NCBI GenBank assembly: GCA_026027325.1
Contig: JAMSLZ010000013.1
Location: 330,501-394,500 of the forward strand
Direction of reading: 5' to 3'
Source of the DNA: Actinomucor elegans
Lineage: Eukaryota > Mucoromycota > Mucoromycetes > Mucorales > Mucoraceae
Length of the DNA stretch: 64,000 bases
The notes under the pieces are model-generated. The model did not search any database. It saw nothing but the letters and a program-made list of their open reading frames with translations, and was not told the origin of the DNA. The translations under genes and the position numbers were made by a program. Below are positions 40,349 to 50,965 of this stretch, piece after piece; within the stretch, counting starts at the first letter, position 1, and the number at the start of each line of letters is the position of its first letter.

Positions 40349-43300
40349 ATGTCTGCATATACCGTCTATCAAGAGCTTTTTCCACCACAAACTGTAGAGC
40401 AAGTCGAAACCAGCCACTTTACTTCACCAGACGCGGTCAATCTCGTGGTAGCCAAAGCGTCTCTTTTACAGATCTACGAATTTGTTGAATATGTGCCAGA
40501 ACAAGCACCGTCTGAAAAGCCTTTACAAGAAGAAGAAGATACTCTAGTAAGCAATACCGAATTGGCTAGCGAACGTTTGAATGACAATGAAGACGTGGTA
40601 AAATACAGAGCGCGTGTTTTTTTTGTGATTTTTCGCCTACTAAACTTTTTAGAACCTTGTATTTCCCAAGTTAAAGCCCAAACGACAGCAGCAAGATATG
40701 AGCAGCTCAGGAAGGTTAGAACTAGTCGCTCAATATAAATTGAATGGTACAATTGCCACTATGGGTGTAGTGAAGACAAGTTCGCCTCGAGGAAAAGAAG
40801 GGTGCGATAGTTTATTATTAGGCTTTAGTGATGCCAAGGTAGGTGGAGCATTAGATACACCATTGAATAAAGGTATTCAAGTAGCTACATAGATGTCTTT
40901 ATTGGAATGGTCACCGGCGACCAATTCTATTGTAACAGTATCGATTCACTATTATGAAAGAGATGAATTCAAAAAGGAATTCTTGACAAACCCTTATCCA
41001 TCCAGTATACATATTGATCCACAGCAACGATGTGCAGTATTGAACTTTTATGATAATAAACTGGCTGTGTTGCCTTTTCGTCAGCAGGAATCAGACGATC
41101 GCCAAAATGATATGACCGAAGATGATAGTGATGAATCACAGTAAGTTGAAAAGATCACTTATGGTTAATAGACGACTGATTCTTTGTGTAGGAAATGGCC
41201 GTACTCACCTAGTTTCTTGATTGATTTGGAAACCATCGATCCCCGTATCAAAAATGTGATTGATATGGTCTTTTTATCAGATTACTATGAACCAACATTG
41301 GCCATTCTATTCCAATCCGAACAAACATGGACAGGGTAAATAAGCAATTCAGTCATTGATAACAAATACTTACGTTGCTTTACATTAGTCGCCTTGCTAG
41401 TATCAAAGACACTGTGTCAGTAGTTGTTATCTCACTTGATTTGACTGCCAAGATCTATCCCATCATCTACTCTATCGATAAGCTTCCTTACGACTGTTTA
41501 AAGTTAGTCGCTATGCCTAAACCTGTCACAGGTGTGCTTGTCATTGCTGCTAACTCACTTTTGCACGTCTCACAAGGCTCACCTGGTGTTGGCGTCGCAG
41601 TCAACGGTTATACGAAGAAGACCACAGAGTTTGCAGGTATGCTATATCCATCCAAAGCAGTTCAACTGGGTCTTTCACTCGATGGAGCTAAAGCATTGGC
41701 GTTTGGTGGCGATCGCTGTTTGATCTTTTTGCAGAACGGACACTGGGCTGTAGTTCAAATGAAGATGGATGGTAGTAAGATTGTGGGCATGGATATTACT
41801 GAAATAGCGCACGATCATATGGCTACCGTACCAAGCTGCGTTGCCAATGTCACTAGCGAGTATTTCTTTTTGGGTAGTAGAGTGGGCGATTCATTATTGA
41901 TCAAGTGGAATCCAGATGCGCTTACGTTTAAAGTATGCGATACATTACTGAATACTGGGCCTATTATCGATATGACATTGGGTGATGTAGAAAGTAATCA
42001 ACATCAAGGGGATGAGGAACAAGCGGTGGCGGGTATTCCTGACATGGAACTAGTGAGCTGTTCGGGTCATGGCAAGAACGGTTCTCTTTGCGTGTTTCAG
42101 CGTCACATTCATCCACAGACGTCTTTTTCCTTCCAGCAATCGGATAGTCAAGCCATTTGGTCTATCAAATGTAGAAAACAAGTTAATTCAACTGTAGCAC
42201 AACAGGAATCAACCAACAGTCGATGGGAATCGCAAGAGAACGATGCCGCTTTTGATGAAGCATTCGACAAGTTGCTGTTTATTAGTAAATCCAAGAGTAC
42301 ACTGGTGCTATCTGCTGGTGATGAGTTACAAGAATTGGTCAAAACCGGATTTTACACGCGTGGACCTACTATTGCTGTGAGCACATTGTTCGATGCTACC
42401 CTTATTGTGCAAATATATGCTACTGGCGTTATGATTTTAACGCCTGAAGGTAAACGTATACGCACTATTCCCATCCATCGTGGCTCCAAGATCATTGACG
42501 CTAGTATTCGTGACCCTTATATTATTTTGACATTGGATAATAACAAAATCGTAACATTACAAGGCGATCCAACTACCAAAGAATTGGCTACAATGATGTT
42601 ACCCTCTCATATCAACAAGATGCCCATTGCTATAGCCAATATTTTTGCAGATACATCCGATTTGTTTTCTAGTGTATCCGATAAAGTGGCAGCTAATAAG
42701 CGAAAATCAGAAGCAAAGAAGCGAGCCAATATGATGCGAAACCAACAGCAAAAAAAACGCAAAGCTACAATTACAGATGAGCGTGCCAACAAGAAACCGA
42801 ATACGGCTGAGTTCGATGAAGTGGATATGGATCTCTATGGAGATACTGCAACAGAAGAACCAGTAGTATCTGCACCAGTACTCACAACCATTGATATTGA
42901 TGCTATGGATGATGATGATGATATGCTTTATGGCACAACCAACGAAACTATACCAGATATACCGCTCCAAGATCAAGAACCAGTGGACGAAGGTAATGTC
43001 AGTTTACTTGGTGGTGAATTGAACGAGATAACCCGCGTTAGTTTCTGGTGTTTGATCTACACTACAGACGGCACACTGTACATCTATAGTTTACCTGATT
43101 ATAAAGAATGCTTTGTCTGTCCTCAGTTTGACATTGTTCCTGATCTCATTATTGATCACCGTCAACATCACCAGCAAAAGAAAAACCAAACACAATCTAC
43201 CTTGATCCAAGAGATCCTGATGACCAACATTGGCCGAGAAAGAAAAGATCCTCATCTAGTCGCTCGTACAGAAACCAACGATATCATTATATACAAAGCG

Positions 43301-45189
43301 TTCAGTTTTATCCCTTCTGATCAACAAGACGATCGCCTTGCACTGCGCTTCTCTCGAGTACATCATGAATATGTATCTCGTCGTACCAATATCCCAACCA
43401 ACAAGAAGAAAAAAGTCATTATCGATAAATTCGCTATTCCAGGCTTAGATCTGGATGATGAAGATGATCAAGATATTGCACGACAAAAACTACTGATCCC
43501 TTTTCATGATGTAGCAGGCTACACTGGTGTCTTTGTAGCAGGATCACAGCCTGCTTGGTTGATGAACTCTTGTAAGAGTTTTGTACGTGTTCATCCTATG
43601 AAAACTACCCATGCTATCTTGGGCTTTACTCAGTTTCACAATGTCAATTGCCAACATGGTTTTATTACTGTCGATGCAACTACTTCTATCCGACTAAGCA
43701 GGTTACGTACCGATGGCGTAATTTATGATCTGGATTGGGTGTTGCAAAAGATTCCTTTAGGCAAAACAGCTCACAAAATTCAGTATCATCCATTGATGCG
43801 TGTCTATGCTGTGTTAGTATCTACAGCACAGCCAGCGCGTGTTCATGAAGAAGATACAGAAGAAACTACTGGCGAAGAGGAAGCGTTGCGTGAAGTGGGC
43901 GAGTTTCTACCCGAAGTTGATCGATTTTCCATGATTATGGTCTCCCCTGTAACATGGGAGATTGTAGATACAGTAGAATTTGAAGAGTTTGAACAGTGCT
44001 TTTCGCTGCAATGCGCTGCATTAGAATCTAAGCAAACGAGTACAGGTCGAAAGCATTTTATGGTAGTTGGCACTGGTTGTTTAAGAGGTGAAGATACTAC
44101 AATGAGAGGATCTGTAAGTGTTTCTTGTACCTTAACGAACAATGATTCATGTTTTTTATGTTATTAGATTCGTATATATGATATTATCGAAGTTGTTCCA
44201 GAGCCAAATAACCCACAAACAAACCACAAATTCAAGCACTTACATACAGAAGACGTTAAAGGTGCGGTGACAGCCATGTGCAACGTCAGTGGTCATTTGG
44301 CTTCTTGTATTGGATCTAAGGTGATTGTGTGGAGTTTGGAAGATGATGAAAGCTTAGTTGGCGTAGCCTTTATCGATGTACAAATCTATGTTACTAGTAT
44401 GAGCTCCATCAAGAACTTTATCTTATTAGGCGACGCGCAGAAATCCATTTGGTTCCTTGGCTTCCAGGTACACTATAAACCAAAACGAGTTTATTTGACG
44501 ACTATAACTAACCGTGTTTTGTAGCTCGAACCTGCCAAATTATCTTTGCTAGGCAAAGATTATCAATCATTCGAAGTAGGTTGCGTTGATTTCATTATTG
44601 ATGACAAGTCATTGTATCTTGTTGTGGGTGACACAAGTGAAAACCTTGATTTATACCAGTACGCACCTTTCAGTAAGTTACAAAAATCTTTATTTTTTTC
44701 TACCTTAATATTAACCAACTTATAGATCTACAGTCCTTTGGCGGCCAAAAACTCATGCGTCGTGGTGATTTCCACGTTGGTTCTCAAGTTCAAACGATGG
44801 TTCGCCTTCCTCAAATCGAAAAGACAGACAACGGTATTGAATACAGTCGACGCCATTTTGTTCTTTGCGGTACTTTTAGTGGCTCAATCTCGGTGCTTTC
44901 ACCAATTTCTGAAAAGACCTTTAAGCGTTTGAGTACGCTGTATGGTCAGTTGGTGAATAACGTGCAACATGTAGCTGGTTTGAACCCCAGAGCCTATCGT
45001 TTGATCAAAGGGCCTAAGCAACGTATGGCTTCCAATCGTACCAAAGCCGTATTAGATGGTGATTTAATCTTTGAGTTTGCAGGATTGTCGGTAGAGAGGC
45101 AGAAAGAAACTACAAAGCAGATAGGTACTACAGTAGCAAGGATTATGGAAGACTTAGTGGATATCGAGACTAGCATAGATCATTTTTAG
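40349..45189 (+). CDS. CFT1: Cleavage and polyadenylation factor subunit Cft1/CPSF160
   Basis: Exons 40349-40597, 40653-40838, 40893-41140, 41192-41335, 41389-44113, 44168-44467, 44525-44672 and 44726-45189 join in frame to 1487 aa, close to the family's usual 1350-1450. Family segments: VNLVVAKASLLQIYEF at the N-terminus, RLELVAQYKLNGTI, SVVVISLDLTAKIYPIIYSI followed by GVAVNGY, a basic/acidic linker around residues 730-800 (KRKSEAKKRANMM), and the C-terminal beta-propeller end GQLVNNVQHVAGLNPRAYRL, VLDGDLIFEFAGLS, IGTTVARIMEDLVDIE. CPSF160 scaffolds recognition of the AAUAAA signal with WDR33/CPSF30 equivalents in the nucleus. Seven introns, all 51-57 nt. Exon 5 is unusually long (2725 nt). 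Confidence 0.93.
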
Positions 45190-45429
45190 AAAATAAACTA
45201 CATAATAATATTATGGTATATGGTTGATCTAAAGCTTGTTTCTATAATTTCTTAATGATCGAAACTGGTTGCTATGTCCACACAATATATTTCAAAACCA
45301 GCTTTTGCCCGCCTTGAGCTCTGGTTCTAGCGCTTTTGGTCTCAAAGTGTGCGGGCCAATAACTGGTTCGTGCCAAAAGGAATCCAGGTGAGTTCCCTCC
45401 TTTTCAATCCTTATACAAAATAATCTATC

Positions 45430-45943
45430 ATGGTGAGTAGCATTGTTCAAATGGATGGATAGGGATAAGAATGGATGGATGGATTGTACAGAAGCCGGAT
45501 GGAAGAATACAGCCTTTTTTTATTATTATTATTTAATGACATGTGCCAACCCTCAATTCAACTAAGTCACATTCACATTTGTCGATTTGGCCCAGATTTA
45601 CACTACAATGAAAGCCACACCAACAGCATCAGCAGCATTTCGCATTAGAAACTATCGATTCTTTTTCCAATATCTAGTCCCAATCCAATTCCTCGACCTT
45701 AATTTCTAAAATCAACTCGATCACTAAAAACATTAATTACAGGACTCAAAGACTCCCGTCAAGCTCGCTAGAGTTACAAAGGTTCTCGGCCGTACCGGTT
45801 CTCGTGGTGGTGTCACCCAAGTCCGTGTCGAATTCATGGATGATACTAACCGTTCCATTATCCGTAATGTCAAGGGCCCTGTTCGTGAAAATGATATCCT
45901 CTGTCTCTTGGAATCTGAACGTGAAGCTCGTCGTCTCCGTTAA
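45430..45943 (+). CDS. RPS28: Small ribosomal subunit protein eS28
   Basis: The coding part is ATG (45430-45432) plus exon 45743-45943, giving 67 aa, the exact family size. The sequence [20 protein letters not shown], then [11 protein letters not shown], then [20 protein letters not shown] and EARRLR is near identical to eukaryotic eS28. It binds near the mRNA exit site of the 40S subunit. The intron directly after the start codon is 310 nt, far longer than others in this window, as is common in ribosomal protein genes; I found no C/D-box or H/ACA snoRNA pattern in it. Codons are more GC-rich and biased (CGT, GTC, AAG), fitting high expression. Its stop lies 59 bp from the convergent MRI1 stop. 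Confidence 0.95.
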
Positions 45944-46002
45944 ATTATTATTATATAAAATTTAGGAATAAAACGCGCAATAACACATGTATTTGATTTC
46001 AT

Positions 46003-47195
46003 TTATTGATTGAGAAAGGCAGCCATATCAAACACGTCTTTAGCTTCAGATTTAACAACCACACCACGTTCTGTAACAATAGCTGAAATCAAACTAGCAG
46101 GCGTGACATCGAAACTAGGGTTCCAAACACCAATGTTCTGTGCAGCAGTACGGATACAAGTAGGCTCGTTGTCTTGAACACGAACACCTGTTACAGTCAC
46201 CAACTCTTCACTGGGTCTTTGTTCAATTTCAATAGCATCACCATTGGCTGTCTTCAAATCAATCGACGTAGAAGGTGCAGCGACAATGAACAAAATGCCG
46301 TGGTGCTTGGCTGTGATGGCCAATTGATATGTACCGATCTTGTTAGCTGTATCGCCATTAGCAGCAACACGGTCAGCGCCCACCACAATGGCTTGTACGT
46401 TTCTGTGTTGTTTAAGTAATGCAGAAGCCATATTATCACAAATCAATGTGGCTGGAATGTTTTCGTAAACCAATTCGTAGGCAGTAAGACGGGAACCTTG
46501 GTTATAAGGTCTTGTTTCAGTACAATAAGCATGAGTAAGATGACCGGTTGCATGCAAGTCGCGAATAATACCAAGAGCAGTGCCCCAGCCAGCAGTAGCC
46601 AAGCTACCTGTGTTGCAATGTGTAAGTACAGCAATATCGTCCTTGTTAGGGGCATGTTGCAAAATGTATTCAGCACCAAAACGACCAATGTTCTTATTAT
46701 CTTGCACATCATCCACTAGCATTTTCTCAGCAGCAATCAAATAAGCATCAATTACAGTAGAGGGTGATTGAGCTGTCTTGGCAGTTGTATCAATGACAGT
46801 AGCGAGTTTGGCAGCGGCGTCAAACAAATTGACGGCAGTAGGACGAGAAGTCTTGAGATAATCTAATGAGCTGTGCAAAAACTGGACTACTTGCTCAACA
46901 GTCTCAAACTCATTGTTTTGAGAACGTGTATATACATCTACAGCCAAAGATAAAGCAGCTACAATGGCAATGGCAGGTGCGCCTCGAGTTTTCATGGTCT
47001 TAATAGCGGCATGGCCGTTTTGAACATTCAAGACAGTTTCAAAAACGGTCTCATGAGGTAAAACAAGTTGGTTAAGAATACGAAGATCGCCTCGGGTATA
47101 TTGAATAGCTTCTAATGTTTTAGCAGCTACAAAAATCGTGTGAGATACATAATGTCTAGTTCATGATAAGAGCTCTATTCCTTACTGTCTGTCAT
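46003..47195 (-). CDS. MRI1: Methylthioribose-1-phosphate isomerase
   Basis: Exons on minus: 47186-47195 (10 nt, MTD plus one base) and 46003-47126, 377 aa. The enzyme converts 5-methylthioribose-1-phosphate to the ribulose form in methionine salvage. Family motifs: LEAIQYTRGDLRILNQLVLP, TRGAPAIAIVAALSLA, HCNTGSLATAGWGTALG with the catalytic Cys, TETRPYNQGSRLTAYEL, and GADRVAANGDTANKIGTY with the catalytic Asp. It ends FDVTPASLISAIVTERGVVV as usual. The tiny first exon is supported by GTAAGG...TTGTAG borders and phase; without it the frame has no N-terminal Met before the conserved LEAIQYTRG. Confidence 0.94.
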
Positions 47196-48066
47196 AGTTA
47201 GTATGAGGAAAAGGTACAGAAGAATTTCGTCATTTGGGTTCAAATATTTTATATCTGCCATCTGTATTGTGACCGCTTTTTCGAAAATGAAGCAAAAAAT
47301 CAGATCTCTTCAGTAAACCCCTTTATCCGGAACTAAAGCTTTTTTTTTTCATAGTCTAGATGGCATTCTGAACTCATATTTTGTAATAAGACTTAATTAT
47401 ATATGTTGGTAGGTAGATCTATACACTCAATATATTATTTTTGACTTGTAAAAAGTCCAAGTTTTTGACATGAAATCGAGAACGAAAGCTTAATGTATAT
47501 CAGAAATCACTCAAAAATAAATTTGTATAATTTTAACCAATAAATGCACAATAGTATTATGCATAAAAAAATTTTATGCTAATATGTAAAGATCATACCA
47601 ATATCGAAACAAAAATCGAGTACTGAAGATTAAAAATAAATAAAATAAAATTCAACCGTCGACATCCAATCAAATAATAATAAAATCTAAGCACTATGTA
47701 ATGATATAAATCTGACTAGCCAATCAGATTTGTTATCATTACTAAGATCATACGAGAAGGTTCTCGACAGTTGGATATCTTTCTAGGTTCTTCAAGAAAT
47801 GTAATCAAACTGAAAAGAACTAGAAAGATCCATCACTTATTTTTAGAATTAATATCAAATATAAATAGCTTACAATTTTTCATTAGAATAAAAGACAGAG
47901 TTTTATCAAGTAAATTATTATAGTTAATCTTCTTAAGTGATACCTTACTATATTAATAATCCCCGACAAGCCTAAATCATTACACACTATTTCCAACGGA
48001 CCATGAATTCCATTAACGTCTAGTTTTCCTGGACCCCACTTTGTTTCCTAAACTGTCAAAATAACC
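47196..48066. other. Divergent intergenic region with GAA/TTC-rich segment
   Basis: AT-rich. Between 47755 and 47815, GAGAAGGTTCTCGA and TTCTAGGTTCTTCAAGAA contain alternating GAA/TTC units that could be imperfect heat-shock elements upstream of the MIX14-like gene. No gene here. Confidence 0.4.
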
Positions 48067-48469
48067 ATGGACGATACACTTGATCAAGTTCGCGCCAAAT
48101 GTGCATTGCAACTCGAAATGTACCAAAAATGCGTTGAAAACTACCCTCATTCTTGGGATAAGACCTGTATGCAACAAAAGAAGGCATTGACCAAGTGTTC
48201 CGAAGACAAGTAAAGAATTTATACTTGGAATCCCTCACAAACACTCACCACTTCTTTGATTTAGTGTTGGCATTTTAAAATTTGTCAAAGAACACTGTTC
48301 CATGCAAATCAATGCCTATGATCAATGTTTGGCTGTCAATTCCGAGAAACCTGATGAGTGCGTTCAAGCATTAAAAGAATTGTATTTTTGTACAGAGGCT
48401 ACATCAATCGCTTACCGTGATCAAGAAAAGGCCAAACAAGAGCAGCAACAGGCTCCCAAGAAAGATTAA
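48067..48469 (+). CDS. MIX14: Twin CX9C mitochondrial protein, Mix14/CHCHD5-like
   Basis: Exons 48067-48209 and 48265-48469 give 115 aa. The Cys pattern is CALQLEMYQKC (CX9C), CMQQKKALTKC (CX9C), then a second CHCH unit CSMQINAYDQC (CX9C) and CVQALKELYFC (CX9C). Two CHCH pairs with SW between them (NYPHSWDKTC) match CHCHD5 and yeast Mix14/Mic14, which are imported into the intermembrane space by Mia40 and oxidised there. No presequence, as expected. The tail is Lys/Gln-rich. The role in cells is poorly known. Confidence 0.85.
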
Positions 48470-48495
48470 AATAGATAGAAATAAAGACTCACCTG

Positions 48496-48560
48496 TATCA
48501 TAGCAACCTTGTTACCACGACCAACAGTAAAACTATCTATGTTTTTAATACGGACTAGAT
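48496..48560 (-). pseudogene. Isolated exon-like fragment
   Basis: On minus, TTTTATCTAG precedes an open stretch coding for RIKNIDSFTVGRGNKVAMIQ and GTGAGT follows. It looks like one spliced exon, but no partner exon was found and the downstream side runs into the MIX14-like gene on the opposite strand. Probably a gene relic; family not recognised. Confidence 0.3.
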
Positions 48561-50342
48561 AAAAATAAAAATAAAAAAAAGAATCTTGGCGCAACAAGTG
48601 AAGTACTATGTATCCAAAATTTTAAGCTATATACATATATGTAGCACTCTATTGAATAATCTGCCTAACTTTCCAATAGCGTTAATGAAAAGCAAAAATG
48701 TGATACTTTTAGCAAAGCATGCGTCATAATAAACCTCAGCGGCTAGTAGATATGGTCACTCGAACGTGATCTGTTCTAATAATGTACGGCAACATGTTTT
48801 CCATACCTTTGTCGGATGGGATGCAGTACTTTCAATAGTGTAGAGCCGTAACTTGTATCATTATTTTCTGTAATGTTTAGTCTTTTCAAACAAGTTTCAT
48901 CTTTGCATTGTTCATTACCAGTATTATAATCAACGGTGCATTTTATATCTCATTGCAGATGAGGCTTAGCCTTATTATGGTTGGCTACTACAGGAATCGT
49001 TGTAAATCGGTATATATCGTAGACTTTATACATAAACGTTGAAAAGCGTTTTAACCATTGTATATTATAAAATAGTCGCTTCTGATTAGTATTCCATACC
49101 ACAGAAGGATGGACGAACCTATTGTAATCTTTATTCAACTTCAGTTTAATTAGTATAGGATATTTTGTTAATGATTAACTTTACAATGTTTATAATGAAT
49201 TATGACATGAGGCAGTAGGAGCAGTACCACTTACTAATCAATGAAAGACATAATATCCTACTATGCTTGATTATTAAACAGATATCTAATCTCTGTTGAC
49301 AGCCAAGTACTAAAAGATGGAATATTATTGGCTTGTGACATGCAGTGTTTCTGTGTCTCAGATATCCTCTAAGAAGCATTATCCAGTAAATTATCCAGTC
49401 ATGTTACGCGCCAATTTTCATGCTCACTCGTAGCTACTTTCCGAATCCATCTATTTATTTAGAATCTCATCACTGATTTATATTCTAAATGATGATGGAT
49501 GAAAGTTTTGGGTATTTAAAGTAATAATAAAAGAGACAGTAGGAATATAATCACACAGAACGTGGGATTGTATTTTATTGCAGAAGTTAAAAAAGGACCA
49601 AGACCTCTCAATTGTACTCTCAGAAAGATCCCATATACCATATGGCAAAATGTCAGATTACATGAGCTGGGTTCTTATATATTATATATGGCATTTATAT
49701 CTTAGTGTGTAGTAGGACAGTCAAGATATATCCTATCCTTGATGATGATATTGTGTAATTAGTAGCGCGAAAACCACCAACAGTCTAATGTATTCGGGAA
49801 AAAAACTATGACAGTACATTTTTCAAAAGTAAAACGATTCTCTTTCTGTAGTTTGTCAATGAAAAAAATAAAAAAATAAAAAAATAAAAAAATAAAAAAT
49901 AAAGAAGTAGAGAAATAAAAAAATGTAATTTAATTATATATAAGAACAACATTTCATTGTAGAGATACTGTATATATATAGTAGTAGACAAAGATTTTTT
50001 TTTGTTCCTGAAGGTAAATTAAAAGGATACAATTTCAACATTCCAAGAACTTTAGCTTGGATTCTCTAATAAGCGCTTATATCACTGAGGTCTTTAAAAA
50101 GAGCACGCCTTTTTCTGTCTATCTCAAGAAAAAAAGAAAAACATTTTGGTTTATTGTTGGATTAAAAGCACTTTTATGATCTACAAGTGGCATCCGTTCT
50201 CATCTCCGACATACTCCGCTGTCACTTAATTTAAAACACCGTATTTCAAAATAATCTATATGTAATATCTGTCTTTATTGGTAAGCAGCTATGAATCCAG
50301 CTAGCTTAAGAAACCCTTTATGCTATACCAATCACCCAAAGT
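48561..50342. other. 1.8-kb AT-rich intergenic region
   Basis: Contains an A-rich AAAAAAT repeat tract at about 49863-49922. No genes, RNAs or recognised elements. Confidence 0.4.
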
Positions 50343-50558
50343 TTAAAGAGTGATATCGGCTTTTTGTTGTTCCTGTTGCTTTTTTTTGTGATTATAACAG
50401 CAGCTTATATAATTAAGATACCGATATCCAATGGTTCCAAACGTCAATATACCAGCATAAATGGCGCGTAACACCTGCGTGTATGGACGTACAAACATAA
50501 AAGTTGGCTTATTAAAAAGAGCACGTTCTGGTCTATATATTGCCCGAGAATTAAACAT
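50343..50558 (-). CDS. Small single-span membrane protein, unknown
   Basis: A 71-codon frame on minus: MFNSRAIYRPERALFNKPTF, then FVRPYTQVLRAIYAGILTFG and TIGYRYLNY, ending in a Lys/Gln-rich tail. Arg-rich N-terminus, one hydrophobic segment (about residues 31-48) and small size suggest a mitochondrial inner-membrane subunit, but I recognise no family. Part of the tail could be intronic. A shadow frame on the same strand overlaps it. Confidence 0.4.
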   Translation of the reverse strand: MFNSRAIYRPERALFNKPTFMFVRPYTQVLRAIYAGILTFGTIGYRYLNYISCCYNHKKKQQEQQKADITL

Positions 50559-50965
50559 ATATCTCGGACCGATGTTGATCTAGACACTGTTTTGTAATTT
50601 TTATGGATTCCCAATGCTATTACACAACGGATCTCGTGCTCCTGCACGCAACTTAGGAAGGAAAAGAAACTGCTCGTTTGACGCGTCAAGTAAGATTATC
50701 TGACGTGCCATCCGACCAAGACGCGGTGCTTCAATTAAGCCCTATGATATAGGGTAAAGAAGATAATGTATTGGGATGACTTGTAACCATAAAAGGATAA
50801 GAAAAGCCTTTAAAAAAGTTTATTATTTCTTTTCTTTCCAACTTTTTTTTCACATTCGCCCCTTTTTCTTTTCTTTTTTTTTTCTTTTTTTTTCCACTTG
50901 TAAAAGTATACTCTCCCTTTCATTAAACATCAACATTCCTAATTACATCAAGAAGGGGAACTACA

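Noticed and set aside
45433..45742. snoRNA inside the RPS28 intron
   Set aside because: No C/D boxes (RUGAUGA with CUGA) or H/ACA pattern seen.
50444..50689. Minus-strand 81-codon frame
   Set aside because: Overlaps the 50343-50558 frame in another phase and has no coherent features; the shorter frame has a basic N-terminus plus membrane segment.
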